Source of the DNA: an uncultured Celeribacter sp.
Lineage (GTDB): Bacteria > Pseudomonadota > Alphaproteobacteria > Rhodobacterales > Rhodobacteraceae
Direction of reading: 5' to 3'
Assembly (NCBI GenBank): GCA_938008015.1
Contig: CALLMA010000095.1
Span: 1 to 56,406, forward strand
Length of the DNA: 56,406 bases
Part shown: positions 41,858 to 50,464 of the stretch, piece after piece
Position numbering within the stretch: the first letter of the stretch is position 1
Layout: every line of letters begins with the position of its first letter
Position numbers and translations under genes: made by a program
Notes under the pieces: generated by a model
Databases searched by the model: none
What the model saw: the letters and a program-made list of their open reading frames with translations, nothing else
What the model was told of the DNA's origin: nothing

Positions 41858-42697
41858 CTAGCGGTAATAAGATAAAAACGAGACGCATAATGTGATCAAG
41901 ACGATGATTAAGAACTTATAAAGCGTGACGCGTTCTTTTAGAAAGAAATATGAAATAATAGCGGCAAACACGATGTTGATTTCACGAATAGCCGCAACCT
42001 CAGAAATAGGCATGCGCGACATCGCAAAAACGACGATGGCATATGAGACGACAGATAAAAATGCTGCAATAAAAGCTTTTAAGAAGTGTTTTTGAATGAG
42101 TGAAAGCATCTCATTCTTATGTTTAATAGAGGCATAGGCTGGAAAAACTGTTGCATCAAAAACATACATCCAACAAATGAATGCAATCGGGTTGCCTGAG
42201 ATGCGTCCGCCATAGCCGTCTATGATGCTATAACAAGCCGTGACGAGCCCTGTGAGAACGGCGAACATGATGTTTCGAGAGCTAATCTCGCCCTTTATGA
42301 GCGAAGGTGCGGCAAGTAAGCAGATAAGCATTCCGATCGCGAAAATAACAACAAGTTTAATCGAGCCGACATCTTCAGCAAGAAAAAGAGCGGTGATAAA
42401 CACAATAAATAATGGCGCAGCTCCCCGAGAGATCGGGAAAACGATGCTAAAATCTTTTGCTTCATAAGCTTTGATCAGGACGGCTTTGTAAATGAGGTGC
42501 AGTATGATGGAAGCGATCAGTATGGAGAAGGATTCTCGCGCAATCTCCCCGTCATAAATAAGATAGAAACCAGCCAGTATGCCCGCAAAAACGTTAATGA
42601 TAGCATAGGTGACAAGCTTGTTGTCTGAAATTTTGACTAAGCTATGCCATGTGGAATGCAGGAGTGATGAAATGATCACAAGGGAGATGATTGTCAT
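41858..42697 (-). CDS. EamA/DMT-family transporter
   Basis: About 10 hydrophobic helices, two halves; YAIINVFAGILAGFYL...IREINIVFAAIISYFFLKE. Confidence 0.82.
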   Translation of the reverse strand: MTIISLVIISSLLHSTWHSLVKISDNKLVTYAIINVFAGILAGFYLIYDGEIARESFSILIASIILHLIYKAVLIKAYEAKDFSIVFPISRGAAPLFIVFITALFLAEDVGSIKLVVIFAIGMLICLLAAPSLIKGEISSRNIMFAVLTGLVTACYSIIDGYGGRISGNPIAFICWMYVFDATVFPAYASIKHKNEMLSLIQKHFLKAFIAAFLSVVSYAIVVFAMSRMPISEVAAIREINIVFAAIISYFFLKERVTLYKFLIIVLITLCVSFLSYYR

Positions 42698-42914
42698 TTT
42701 ATGTTAGGCTTCTTTGGTGTTTAAAGGTTTGAACCTAATAGGCCGATCTGCATTGTCAATAATTGTAAGGGTTGGTTTCATCCCTTTAAAATTAAAGAGT
42801 AGCATATAAGCGTATTTTACAGCCTTCCCCAATCTGCAATGACATGATAAAGCATCTTCGTGATTTTTATGTATGTCACAAGTTTAACGTAGCCGTCTCT
42901 TCAAAGGAGTTTTG

Positions 42915-43247
42915 ATGACCCTTAAGTCACCAAACGACATCCACAATATGAACGATTTGCGTATTCAGATCGATGCGCTTGATCGTGAGATTATTACCGC
43001 TTTGGCAAAGCGGCAGTCGTATATTGATCGTGCCGCTCAGATTAAGCCGGCTGCTGGTTTGCCGGCGCGCATTGAAGCGCGGGTTGACGAGGTGATCAAT
43101 AATGTGGCCCAAGTTGCACAAAAAACTGGATTTGATCCAGAGCTGGCGCGCCGCATGTGGGCAATGATGATTGATGAGATGATTGCTCGAGAAGAAAAAG
43201 CGATGGGCTCAACAGCAGCAGAGCCAGATCGCAAGGCAAGCACTTAA
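42915..43247 (+). CDS. Chorismate mutase, type II (AroQ-class fold)
   Basis: [45 protein letters not shown]. Confidence 0.85.
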   Translation: MTLKSPNDIHNMNDLRIQIDALDREIITALAKRQSYIDRAAQIKPAAGLPARIEARVDEVINNVAQVAQKTGFDPELARRMWAMMIDEMIAREEKAMGSTAAEPDRKAST

Positions 43248-43272
43248 TCGTAAGAGATGTAAAGGAAAGCAG

Positions 43273-44178
43273 ATGACTGCAACGCGTTTGGATGGGAAAT
43301 TATTTGCTGGACGCGTGCGTGAGCGTGTCGCCGATGAAGTGACAAAGCTCAAAAGCGAGCAGGGGATTACCCCTGGTTTGGCAGTCGTGCTGGTAGGCGA
43401 AGATCCAGCCTCTCAAGTCTATGTGCGCTCAAAAGGCAAGCAGACGATTGAAGCTGGGATGAATTCATATGAGCATAAGCTTGATGAACAGACCAGTGAG
43501 GCGGACCTGCTCTCTCTTATCGATCGTTTGAATAATGATGCGGCGGTTCACGGCATTTTAGTGCAGCTGCCCTTGCCAAAGCACATGAATGAAACGGCGG
43601 TCATTAATGCGATTGCGCCTGCTAAAGATGTTGATGGGTTTCATATTTCCAATGTGGGGCGTTTGAATACCTCGCAAAAATCTATGGTCCCTTGCACGCC
43701 TTTAGGATGCTTGTTGATGCTGCGGGATCATCATGGCGATCTTTCGGGGCTGAATGCTGTTGTTATTGGGCGTTCAAATATTGTCGGCAAGCCAATGGCA
43801 CAGCTTTTGCTCAATGAGAGCTGCACCGTGACGATCGCGCATTCGCGCACAAAAGATTTGCCGGACGTCATCGGCCGCGCTGATATTGTCGTCGCTGCAG
43901 TTGGGCGGCCTGAGATGATCCAAGGGGATTGGCTGAAAAAGGGCGCGACAGTTATTGATGTAGGGATCAACCGCATTGAAGTGCAAAATGCAGATGGCAC
44001 TGTGAAAAACAGATTGGTGGGAGATGTGGATTACGCCTCCGCTGAAAAGATCGCGGGTGCGATCACCCCAGTGCCAGGCGGCGTCGGCCCGATGACCATT
44101 GCTTGTCTGCTAGCCAATACAATCACAGCCTGCTGCCGTGCAAATGGGATTGAACCGCCAAAGGATTTGGGGGTTTAA
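43273..44178 (+). CDS. folD: Methylenetetrahydrofolate dehydrogenase/cyclohydrolase
   Basis: [55 protein letters not shown]; start moved to ATG 43273. Confidence 0.97.
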   Translation: MTATRLDGKLFAGRVRERVADEVTKLKSEQGITPGLAVVLVGEDPASQVYVRSKGKQTIEAGMNSYEHKLDEQTSEADLLSLIDRLNNDAAVHGILVQLPLPKHMNETAVINAIAPAKDVDGFHISNVGRLNTSQKSMVPCTPLGCLLMLRDHHGDLSGLNAVVIGRSNIVGKPMAQLLLNESCTVTIAHSRTKDLPDVIGRADIVVAAVGRPEMIQGDWLKKGATVIDVGINRIEVQNADGTVKNRLVGDVDYASAEKIAGAITPVPGGVGPMTIACLLANTITACCRANGIEPPKDLGV

Positions 44179-44239
44179 ATCATCGCCCTCTTCAGACGCT
44201 GAGCTTTCGTTCTAGGCGCGTATCTGGCGCGCTATGCTC

Positions 44240-45091
44240 TTATTCGGCGTCTAGAATATTGTTCATCGCGTCAAGAAACTTGGCAGGGCATTCCTCATGG
44301 GGAGCATGACCGCAATTTGCAATGGATGTTGCCGTTTTAGCGCGTAGATCACGTGATAACTGCGGCATATTTTTAGCCGATATCAAAGGGTCCTCAGAGC
44401 CCCAGATGATGTGAAATTCAGTTGAAAGCTCATTATATCTTTTTACATATGCTTCAGCATCAAAGGATGCGAGCTGGAGGGCGGTTTGCCTCAATGCAGT
44501 GCGATGGAATGGGATATCAAACTCAGCAATATAGCAGTCTCGAATGGGTTGATCGACTTTATTGATATCAAAAAAGACAGCTTTGAGAGCGATGTCCACT
44601 TGATGTGCAGGGGATGCTATTTGTGATATGAGAGGCGATATGATTGGTATCGTTTGTGCCTTAAGGAAGAACGGAAGATCTTGTGGATAGGCGAGGGGAT
44701 CAACAAATACCACACGCTTTGGATGGACGTCATAGTTTAACATGGCGGCAAGCAAAGTTGCCGCACCAAATGAATGTGCGACGAGAGTTGCGTCCTCAAG
44801 CCCGCGACGTTTCAGTGTTTCCGCAAGATGCTGAGCCTGACTTTCGACAGAAAAATCAAAATCTTTATGCGGTGAGTTGGATCCAAATCCTACTAATTCA
44901 ATATATTCAGGCGTTGCAAATTCCTGAGCCCCTGCGGCTATCGCATTCCACGAACAATTGCTGCCCCCATATCCGTGAATAAAAACTAAATCTGCATTTT
45001 CTGGGTCCGCTGAATGGGCCGGCTTAATGGTGCTGGCGACAAGTGCGAGCGCTGCGATGGAATGCCTGAGGGCTTTAAATGCTGAGCGCAT
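44240..45091 (-). CDS. Alpha/beta hydrolase with signal peptide
   Basis: VFIHGYGGSNCSW oxyanion motif; VAHSFGAA nucleophile elbow; catalytic-type NCGHAPHEE. Confidence 0.85.
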   Translation of the reverse strand: MRSAFKALRHSIAALALVASTIKPAHSADPENADLVFIHGYGGSNCSWNAIAAGAQEFATPEYIELVGFGSNSPHKDFDFSVESQAQHLAETLKRRGLEDATLVAHSFGAATLLAAMLNYDVHPKRVVFVDPLAYPQDLPFFLKAQTIPIISPLISQIASPAHQVDIALKAVFFDINKVDQPIRDCYIAEFDIPFHRTALRQTALQLASFDAEAYVKRYNELSTEFHIIWGSEDPLISAKNMPQLSRDLRAKTATSIANCGHAPHEECPAKFLDAMNNILDAE

Positions 45092-45236
45092 ATGAATTAT
45101 AACCTGCTAAAAAATGTTGTAGAATTTGCTGCTATTTAGAGGTGTAAACTATATCTGGCAAGGATATGAAGTACCGTTTGCGCATAATGCAATGAGTTTT
45201 CAGAGAGTGCCTACAAATGTTATTTGCGGTCTGTCC

Positions 45237-46148
45237 TTATCGCTCGTGCTCAACAAATTGACTTATCACCTGCATATGCTCTGATCCAACGCCACAACAT
45301 CCGCCAATAATCGTGGCGCCTGCGTTGATCCAGCGTTCGACATATTCGAGGTGTTTGCGCGGCGTCAGATCGTCGCGAATAGCAGAGACGACCTCATTTG
45401 CCGCGCCATCATTTCCACGGGCAACGAAACCATTGGCATAGACGCCGATTGGAATGTCATAGCCAAGCAAGCTCAGTTGTTCTTTGGTCTCGAGGACAGC
45501 CTGCTCCATCACCTCTGGCATAGAGCAATTGAATAAGATCGCATCGACTTTGAGATCAACAGCAAGTTCGATGGCGTCTTTGAGGCTTTCACCTGAACGT
45601 AACTTTGGAGATTGGCTCGGATCATCGTCGTGCAGGCTATAAGAAAGCCAAAACGGCTTTGATGAGGCTTGTGCGGCTTGTGTTGTAACGCGCGCTTCTT
45701 CAAGGCTGCTCATCGTTTCTGCAAGCCATAGATCACAATGCGGTTCGAGCGCATCAACTAGAGTGGCGAGAATTTCCTTGGCGGCAAGGGCATCAAATTT
45801 TTCAGGCACATAGGATCCACAAGCGGGCGGCAATGAACCAGCGACTTGCAGTGGGCTGCTTGATGTTTGTGATTGTAGCGCCGCTTTGCGCGCGAGTTTG
45901 CCGGATAGTTCTGCAAGCTCAAAGCCTTTGTTCTCAAAGCATTCTTGCCCGAGGTGGAAGGGGACAAGGGCGTAGCTGTTTGTCGTCGCAATTTCACAAC
46001 CAGCCTCGAAAAAGGCTGTATGTGCTTGCGTAACAGTGTCTGGATTATCCAAAAGGGCGCCTGCGGACCATTCAGGCTGCTTGAGTTCTGCGCCAAACTT
46101 AGTCAACTCACGGCTTAATCCGCCATCAAGGATGGTGATTTTTGTCAT
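45237..46148 (-). CDS. Homocysteine S-methyltransferase family protein
   Basis: ILDGGLSRELTKFG; LFNCSMPEV; IIGGCCGVGSEHM. Confidence 0.88.
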   Translation of the reverse strand: MTKITILDGGLSRELTKFGAELKQPEWSAGALLDNPDTVTQAHTAFFEAGCEIATTNSYALVPFHLGQECFENKGFELAELSGKLARKAALQSQTSSSPLQVAGSLPPACGSYVPEKFDALAAKEILATLVDALEPHCDLWLAETMSSLEEARVTTQAAQASSKPFWLSYSLHDDDPSQSPKLRSGESLKDAIELAVDLKVDAILFNCSMPEVMEQAVLETKEQLSLLGYDIPIGVYANGFVARGNDGAANEVVSAIRDDLTPRKHLEYVERWINAGATIIGGCCGVGSEHMQVISQFVEHER

Positions 46149-46474
46149 CGTCTTGCCCTTATAAAGTCTCGAGATAAGGTTGTTTTGTGAAGCAAAGTGG
46201 CGCTTGCACTGTGAATAAGCAGTCTAAAACCATACGTATAAAATAATGTAAAGCATACATGCGGTTAAAATTCTCTATATGGATGCTTGTCCGTCGCGGT
46301 AGTAAGCGGTGGTTGGGCTGGATATCTTCTGATGGACCTCTTTAAAGGAGCGCGGATGTTCTGCGTGCAAAGATTTAATGTATTTTGATCTTGTCACAGG
46401 AGATAAATAGGGATAATTGGCGGCTGTGCGTTCGGCTTGTTGTGAGTCGCGCGTTGATAAGCTGTGGTAGATAT

Positions 46475-46533
46475 TCATCTCGCGAGATGAGGTCACACCA
46501 CACAACAAGGTTCTTCTATGAGACGCGTCTCAT
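46475..46533. promoter_or_regulatory. Two perfect 16-bp palindromes upstream of rplK
   Basis: TCATCTCGCGAGATGA (46475-46490) and ATGAGACGCGTCTCAT (46518-46533). Confidence 0.5.
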
Positions 46534-46557
46534 TTGAAGGTTGGAAAGGAAAAGCCA

Positions 46558-46983
46558 ATGGCTAAGAAACTAGCAGGTACTATGAAGCTGCAAGTGCCAG
46601 CAGGCAAAGCGAACCCGTCCCCACCAGTGGGTCCGGCGCTTGGTCAGCGTGGTCTAAATATTATGGAATTCTGTAAAGCGTTTAACGCGAAAACACAGGA
46701 ATTGGAGCCAGGTGCGCCTTGCCCAACTGTGATTACATATTACCAAGATAAGTCGTTCTCAATCGATGTAAAAACACCACCTGCATCTTACTTCTTGAAA
46801 AAAGCGGCTAAGCTTAAATCAGGTGCGACACTTCCAGGGCGTGAGACTGTTGGTACAGTAACTGCCGCTCAGGTAAAAGAGATCGCAGAAGCGAAGATGA
46901 AAGACTTGAACGCAAACGACATCGAGGCAGCAATGCAAATTATCCTCGGTTCTGCACGTTCTATGGGCATTGAGGTGAAATAA
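46558..46983 (+). CDS. rplK: 50S ribosomal protein L11
   Basis: [32 protein letters not shown]. Confidence 0.98.
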   Translation: MAKKLAGTMKLQVPAGKANPSPPVGPALGQRGLNIMEFCKAFNAKTQELEPGAPCPTVITYYQDKSFSIDVKTPPASYFLKKAAKLKSGATLPGRETVGTVTAAQVKEIAEAKMKDLNANDIEAAMQIILGSARSMGIEVK

Positions 46984-47681
46984 TGGCGAAGCTCGGTAAA
47001 CGCACAACTGCGGCGCGCGCAGCTTTCGCAGGCAAGTCACTTGTTACTGTTGAAGAAGCAATTGCTCTTGTTAAATCAAATGCTGTTGCAAAATTCGACG
47101 AAACAATCGAAATCGCAATGAACCTTGGTGTTGATACACGCCATGCGGACCAAATGGTGCGCGGTGTTATCGGTCTTCCAAATGGTACTGGTAAAACAAT
47201 GCGCGTTGCGGTTTTCGCACGTGGCCCAAAAGCTGAAGAAGCTCAAGCGGCTGGCGCAGATATTGTTGGCGCTGAAGACCTTATGGAAACAATCCAAGGC
47301 GGTACAATCGAATTTGATCGTTGTATTGCGACGCCAGACATGATGCCTGTTGTGGGTCGTCTTGGTAAGGTGCTTGGCCCACGTAACTTGATGCCAAACC
47401 CTAAAGTTGGCACAGTGACTATGGATGTTAAAGCAGCTGTTGAAGCGGCAAAAGGCGGCGAAGTTCAGTTTAAAGCTGAAAAAGGCGGCGTTGTGCATGC
47501 TGGTGTTGGTAAAGCATCATTTGATGAAGCAAAGCTTGTTGAAAACGTACGCGCATTTGTTGCAGCAGTTCTTAAAGCAAAGCCTGCTGGCGCAAAAGGC
47601 GCATACATTCAGAAGATCGTTCTTTCTTCTACAATGGGCCCAAGCGTAACGCTTGAAATCGCAAACGCGACTGGCAACTAA
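46983..47681 (+). CDS. rplA: 50S ribosomal protein L1
   Basis: [39 protein letters not shown]. Confidence 0.98.
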   Translation: MAKLGKRTTAARAAFAGKSLVTVEEAIALVKSNAVAKFDETIEIAMNLGVDTRHADQMVRGVIGLPNGTGKTMRVAVFARGPKAEEAQAAGADIVGAEDLMETIQGGTIEFDRCIATPDMMPVVGRLGKVLGPRNLMPNPKVGTVTMDVKAAVEAAKGGEVQFKAEKGGVVHAGVGKASFDEAKLVENVRAFVAAVLKAKPAGAKGAYIQKIVLSSTMGPSVTLEIANATGN

Positions 47682-47718
47682 GATCAGCAATTAAGCGATC
47701 ATTAGGAAACTGATTTAG

Positions 47719-47746
47719 AAAAGCGCTCTTCGGGGCGCTTTTTTGC
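47719..47746 (+). terminator. Terminator after rplA
   Basis: AAGCGCTCTTCGGGGCGCTTTTTTG. Confidence 0.85.
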
Positions 47747-47837
47747 ATCTGAAATGGTCGATCGAAGGTGTTTATGTGTCTTTGCGAAACATTCATTAGT
47801 AATCTAGTGTCGCATTTTATCATGTAAGGGGTTGTAT

Positions 47838-48842
47838 ATGCTATTTTTCACTAGGTTTGTGTGTTGGTTTCTTTTTGCGGTTTTGATCTATTCAGGTATT
47901 GCGAAGCCTTCATTAGCGCAAGGTGAAGTGTTGGAAGAAGAGGGTGATGCAAATCCTGTTCCAATATTGGAGTTCTCCGAAGTGCCTTTGCTATTTCCTA
48001 TTGTGATTGTTGAGGGGCAGCCTGATGTAAGTGGGCACGCACTTCAGGATGAGCGTCGTTTGGATTTTGAAGAAAGGGGTCTTCAAATACAAGATGCAAT
48101 TAAAGAAGCAACACAAGGTATTGAGCTGTGGACGAGATGCGGTATTCTCGCTTCCGTAGTTTTAGGAGTGGTGGGTGCATTGTTATTATGGTTAACTTTA
48201 AAGCGAACAAGGGAGGCTAACGAAACTGCGCAAAAGGCTGTAGCTGTCACGCGCGAAGTAGGGCAACATCAATCAAGGGCTTATTTGCATATTGAGAAGG
48301 TTGAAGGATATTGGGGGGATGTAACAGGGAGGGAGTTTTCACCGCTAATTTACGTTAAAAACACTGGTATGACGCCAGCGAGATGGTTTGAGGTGAAGTG
48401 GAAATATTTTAAGCTAGACAGGGGCAGCAAGTTAGATTCGGTAGAAAAGTTTTTCGCAGAGGTTCGAGGTGATAAAGAAATAAAGTTTATGCGATACATG
48501 GCGCTAGGCTCGCAAAGCGAATGGAGTGTTCGTGCGTGGCCTGCGGATGGTGAATTTGGAGAGGGGTTGTATCGGGAGAGAAAAGGTAAACGGCTCTTTG
48601 TGGCAGGAGTTTTGCGGTATGAGACGATGTACGGGGAGGTATTTGAAAGTGAGTTTGTGTTTTCTGCAGATCCTCCAGTATACAAATTTGAGAGGAAAGA
48701 GGGGCCTGAGGAGGGAGATACTGAAGAAACGCGAGCTATTAAGTCGTTTGGCGTATCTGTGAATTATTTTTCGAATTCTGAGGTGCCGTTTAAGTTTAGT
48801 CGCCCTGACTGTAATTTGAAAGCGTACCAGCGCATCCAATAA
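47838..48842 (+). CDS. Unknown protein with signal peptide and one TM helix, inserted between rplA and rplJ
   Basis: Signal-like MLFFTRFVCWFLFAVLIYSGIAKPSLAQ; TM CGILASVVLGVVGALLLWLTL; QSRAYLHIEKVEG...VKNTGMTPARWFEVKW; AGG/AGA arginine codons unlike its neighbours. Confidence 0.8.
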   Translation: MLFFTRFVCWFLFAVLIYSGIAKPSLAQGEVLEEEGDANPVPILEFSEVPLLFPIVIVEGQPDVSGHALQDERRLDFEERGLQIQDAIKEATQGIELWTRCGILASVVLGVVGALLLWLTLKRTREANETAQKAVAVTREVGQHQSRAYLHIEKVEGYWGDVTGREFSPLIYVKNTGMTPARWFEVKWKYFKLDRGSKLDSVEKFFAEVRGDKEIKFMRYMALGSQSEWSVRAWPADGEFGEGLYRERKGKRLFVAGVLRYETMYGEVFESEFVFSADPPVYKFERKEGPEEGDTEETRAIKSFGVSVNYFSNSEVPFKFSRPDCNLKAYQRIQ

Positions 48843-48942
48843 AGAGCGTTTATTTGTGCCTAAAGTTTTTCTAAAAGGCTCTTGCCCTGAGCGGCGATCA
48901 TTTTGGTGAGTGTGCAAATTCATATAATTTCAATAAGTGGAC

Positions 48943-48971
48943 TTGCCATGAAGACTTTATCATTCTATGTA
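48943..48971 (+). promoter_or_regulatory. Candidate sigma70-type promoter for rplJL-rpoBC
   Basis: TTGCCA-N17-TATGTA; 226 bp upstream of the rplJ start. Confidence 0.4.
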
Positions 48972-49039
48972 GACCTTGTGAACCAGCGTGCGATTCTTTG
49001 TGCGCTGTTTTGCGTTTCGTCCGAGATAGTGGGTGCATT

Positions 49040-49190
49040 ATGCATAATTCCTGCTTGAGACGGGAAAGAGACAAGTTTTCGAGGTATTCCTCGGGTGACT
49101 TTGGCGCTGCCCCGTAAGGACTTCGTGTCGGGCTAATGATTTAGTTCGGCGGAAATGAGCCGGAAGGGGAAACCCTTCCATACTTGGAGA
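49040..49190 (+). promoter_or_regulatory. Structured 5' leader of rplJ (candidate L10 leader)
   Basis: Hairpins CGAGGTATTCCTCG (49080-49093) and GGAAGGGGAAACCCTTCC (49162-49179) just before RBS TTGGAGA. Confidence 0.6.
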
Positions 49191-49196
49191 AATACT

Positions 49197-49712
49197 GTGG
49201 ATAGAGCACAAAAAGAAAAGGTGGTCGAGGAACTCGGTCAAATTTTTCAAAGCTCTGGCGTGGTTGTGGTAGCACACTACGCAGGTCTTACGGTTGCTGA
49301 AATGCAAGATCTACGCGCGAGACTTCGTGATGTAGATGGCGCAGTTCGCGTTGCCAAGAACCGGCTTGCCAAAATCGCCCTAGAAGGAACGCCGAGTGAA
49401 TCGGTTGCTGATCTTCTAACTGGGATGACTGTCTTCGCTTATTCTGAGGATCCTGTTGCTGCGGCAAGAGCGGTCGTCGACTTCACTAAAGAGAATTCAA
49501 AGCTTGAAATTCTCGGCGGTGCTATGGGCGGTGAAGGTCTAAATGCTGACGGTGTGATCCGTGTGTCTAAGATGCCATCTCGCGACGAGCTACTCGCTCA
49601 AATCGCAAGCTGCATCGGTGCACCTGCATCCAACATCGCCGGCGCAATTGGCGCTCCGGCTTCAAACATCGCAGGTATCCTGTCAACTATCGAAGACAAG
49701 GCTGCCGCATAA
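49197..49712 (+). CDS. rplJ: 50S ribosomal protein L10 (GTG start)
   Basis: [40 protein letters not shown] after correcting start to GTG 49197. Confidence 0.97.
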   Translation: MDRAQKEKVVEELGQIFQSSGVVVVAHYAGLTVAEMQDLRARLRDVDGAVRVAKNRLAKIALEGTPSESVADLLTGMTVFAYSEDPVAAARAVVDFTKENSKLEILGGAMGGEGLNADGVIRVSKMPSRDELLAQIASCIGAPASNIAGAIGAPASNIAGILSTIEDKAAA

Positions 49713-49784
49713 GCAATCTGAATCTGCGTGGGCCGCATAATGTAGCCTCGTTGGAACACATCAATATTGGAATGGAACAGTAAA

Positions 49785-50156
49785 ATGGCTGATCTAAAAA
49801 AACTTGCAGAAGAGATCGTAGGTCTCACACTTCTTGAAGCTCAAGAGCTAAAAGAAATCCTTAAAGAAGAGTATGGCATTGAGCCAGCAGCAGGCGGCGC
49901 CGTAATGGTTGCAGGCCCAGCTGAAGGCGGTGCAGCAGCTGAAGAGAAGACAGAATTTGACGTCGTTCTCAAAGACGCTGGCGCTTCTAAAATCAACGTC
50001 ATCAAAGAAGTACGTGGCATCACTGGTCTTGGCCTCAAAGAAGCTAAAACACTTGTTGAAGCTGGCGGCAAAATCAAAGAAGGCGTTTCTAAAGATGAAG
50101 CTGAAGACGTTAAGTCTAAGCTTGAAGCAGCTGGCGCAACTATCGAGTTGGCATAA
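49785..50156 (+). CDS. rplL: 50S ribosomal protein L7/L12
   Basis: [38 protein letters not shown]. Confidence 0.98.
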   Translation: MADLKKLAEEIVGLTLLEAQELKEILKEEYGIEPAAGGAVMVAGPAEGGAAAEEKTEFDVVLKDAGASKINVIKEVRGITGLGLKEAKTLVEAGGKIKEGVSKDEAEDVKSKLEAAGATIELA

Positions 50157-50190
50157 TTCTGCTTTGCCCATTTAGGGTAAAAAAATATTT

Positions 50191-50217
50191 AGCTGGAGCG
50201 ATTTTTTCGTTCCAGCT
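50191..50217 (+). other. Hairpin in the rplL-rpoB spacer without a T-tract
   Basis: AGCTGGAGCGA-TTTTTT-CGTTCCAGCT. Confidence 0.6.
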
Positions 50218-50464
50218 ATGTCTGTCTTAAGGTCATATTTGTTGGAATTGCGCAGTATTGCTTCAATAAACAGATAAAATAAGAGCTTATCTTGATAAGG
50301 TTTCTACTCAGAGATTTTTTCAAGGTGAGGTTCAAAGATCGGGCGCTTCTCTTTGGGCAGAGGGGCAGGAATAGATCGAACTAAGCTATATTTCGTACGA
50401 GCTCATCGCTGGCACCCAACGGTGTATGAGGCTCTCGAAAAAACATGAAAGGTGAAGACGGGCA

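Noticed and set aside
46391-46417. TTGTCA...GATAAT as rplK promoter
   Set aside because: Spacing is only 15 bp and several alternatives exist; not reliable
47076-47498. 140-aa antisense ORF in rplA
   Set aside because: Antisense to ribosomal protein L1; a codon-bias shadow
49608-49680. Internal repeat [21 protein letters not shown] in L10
   Set aside because: Real repeat, but I believe it is normal for Rhodobacterales L10 and not novel
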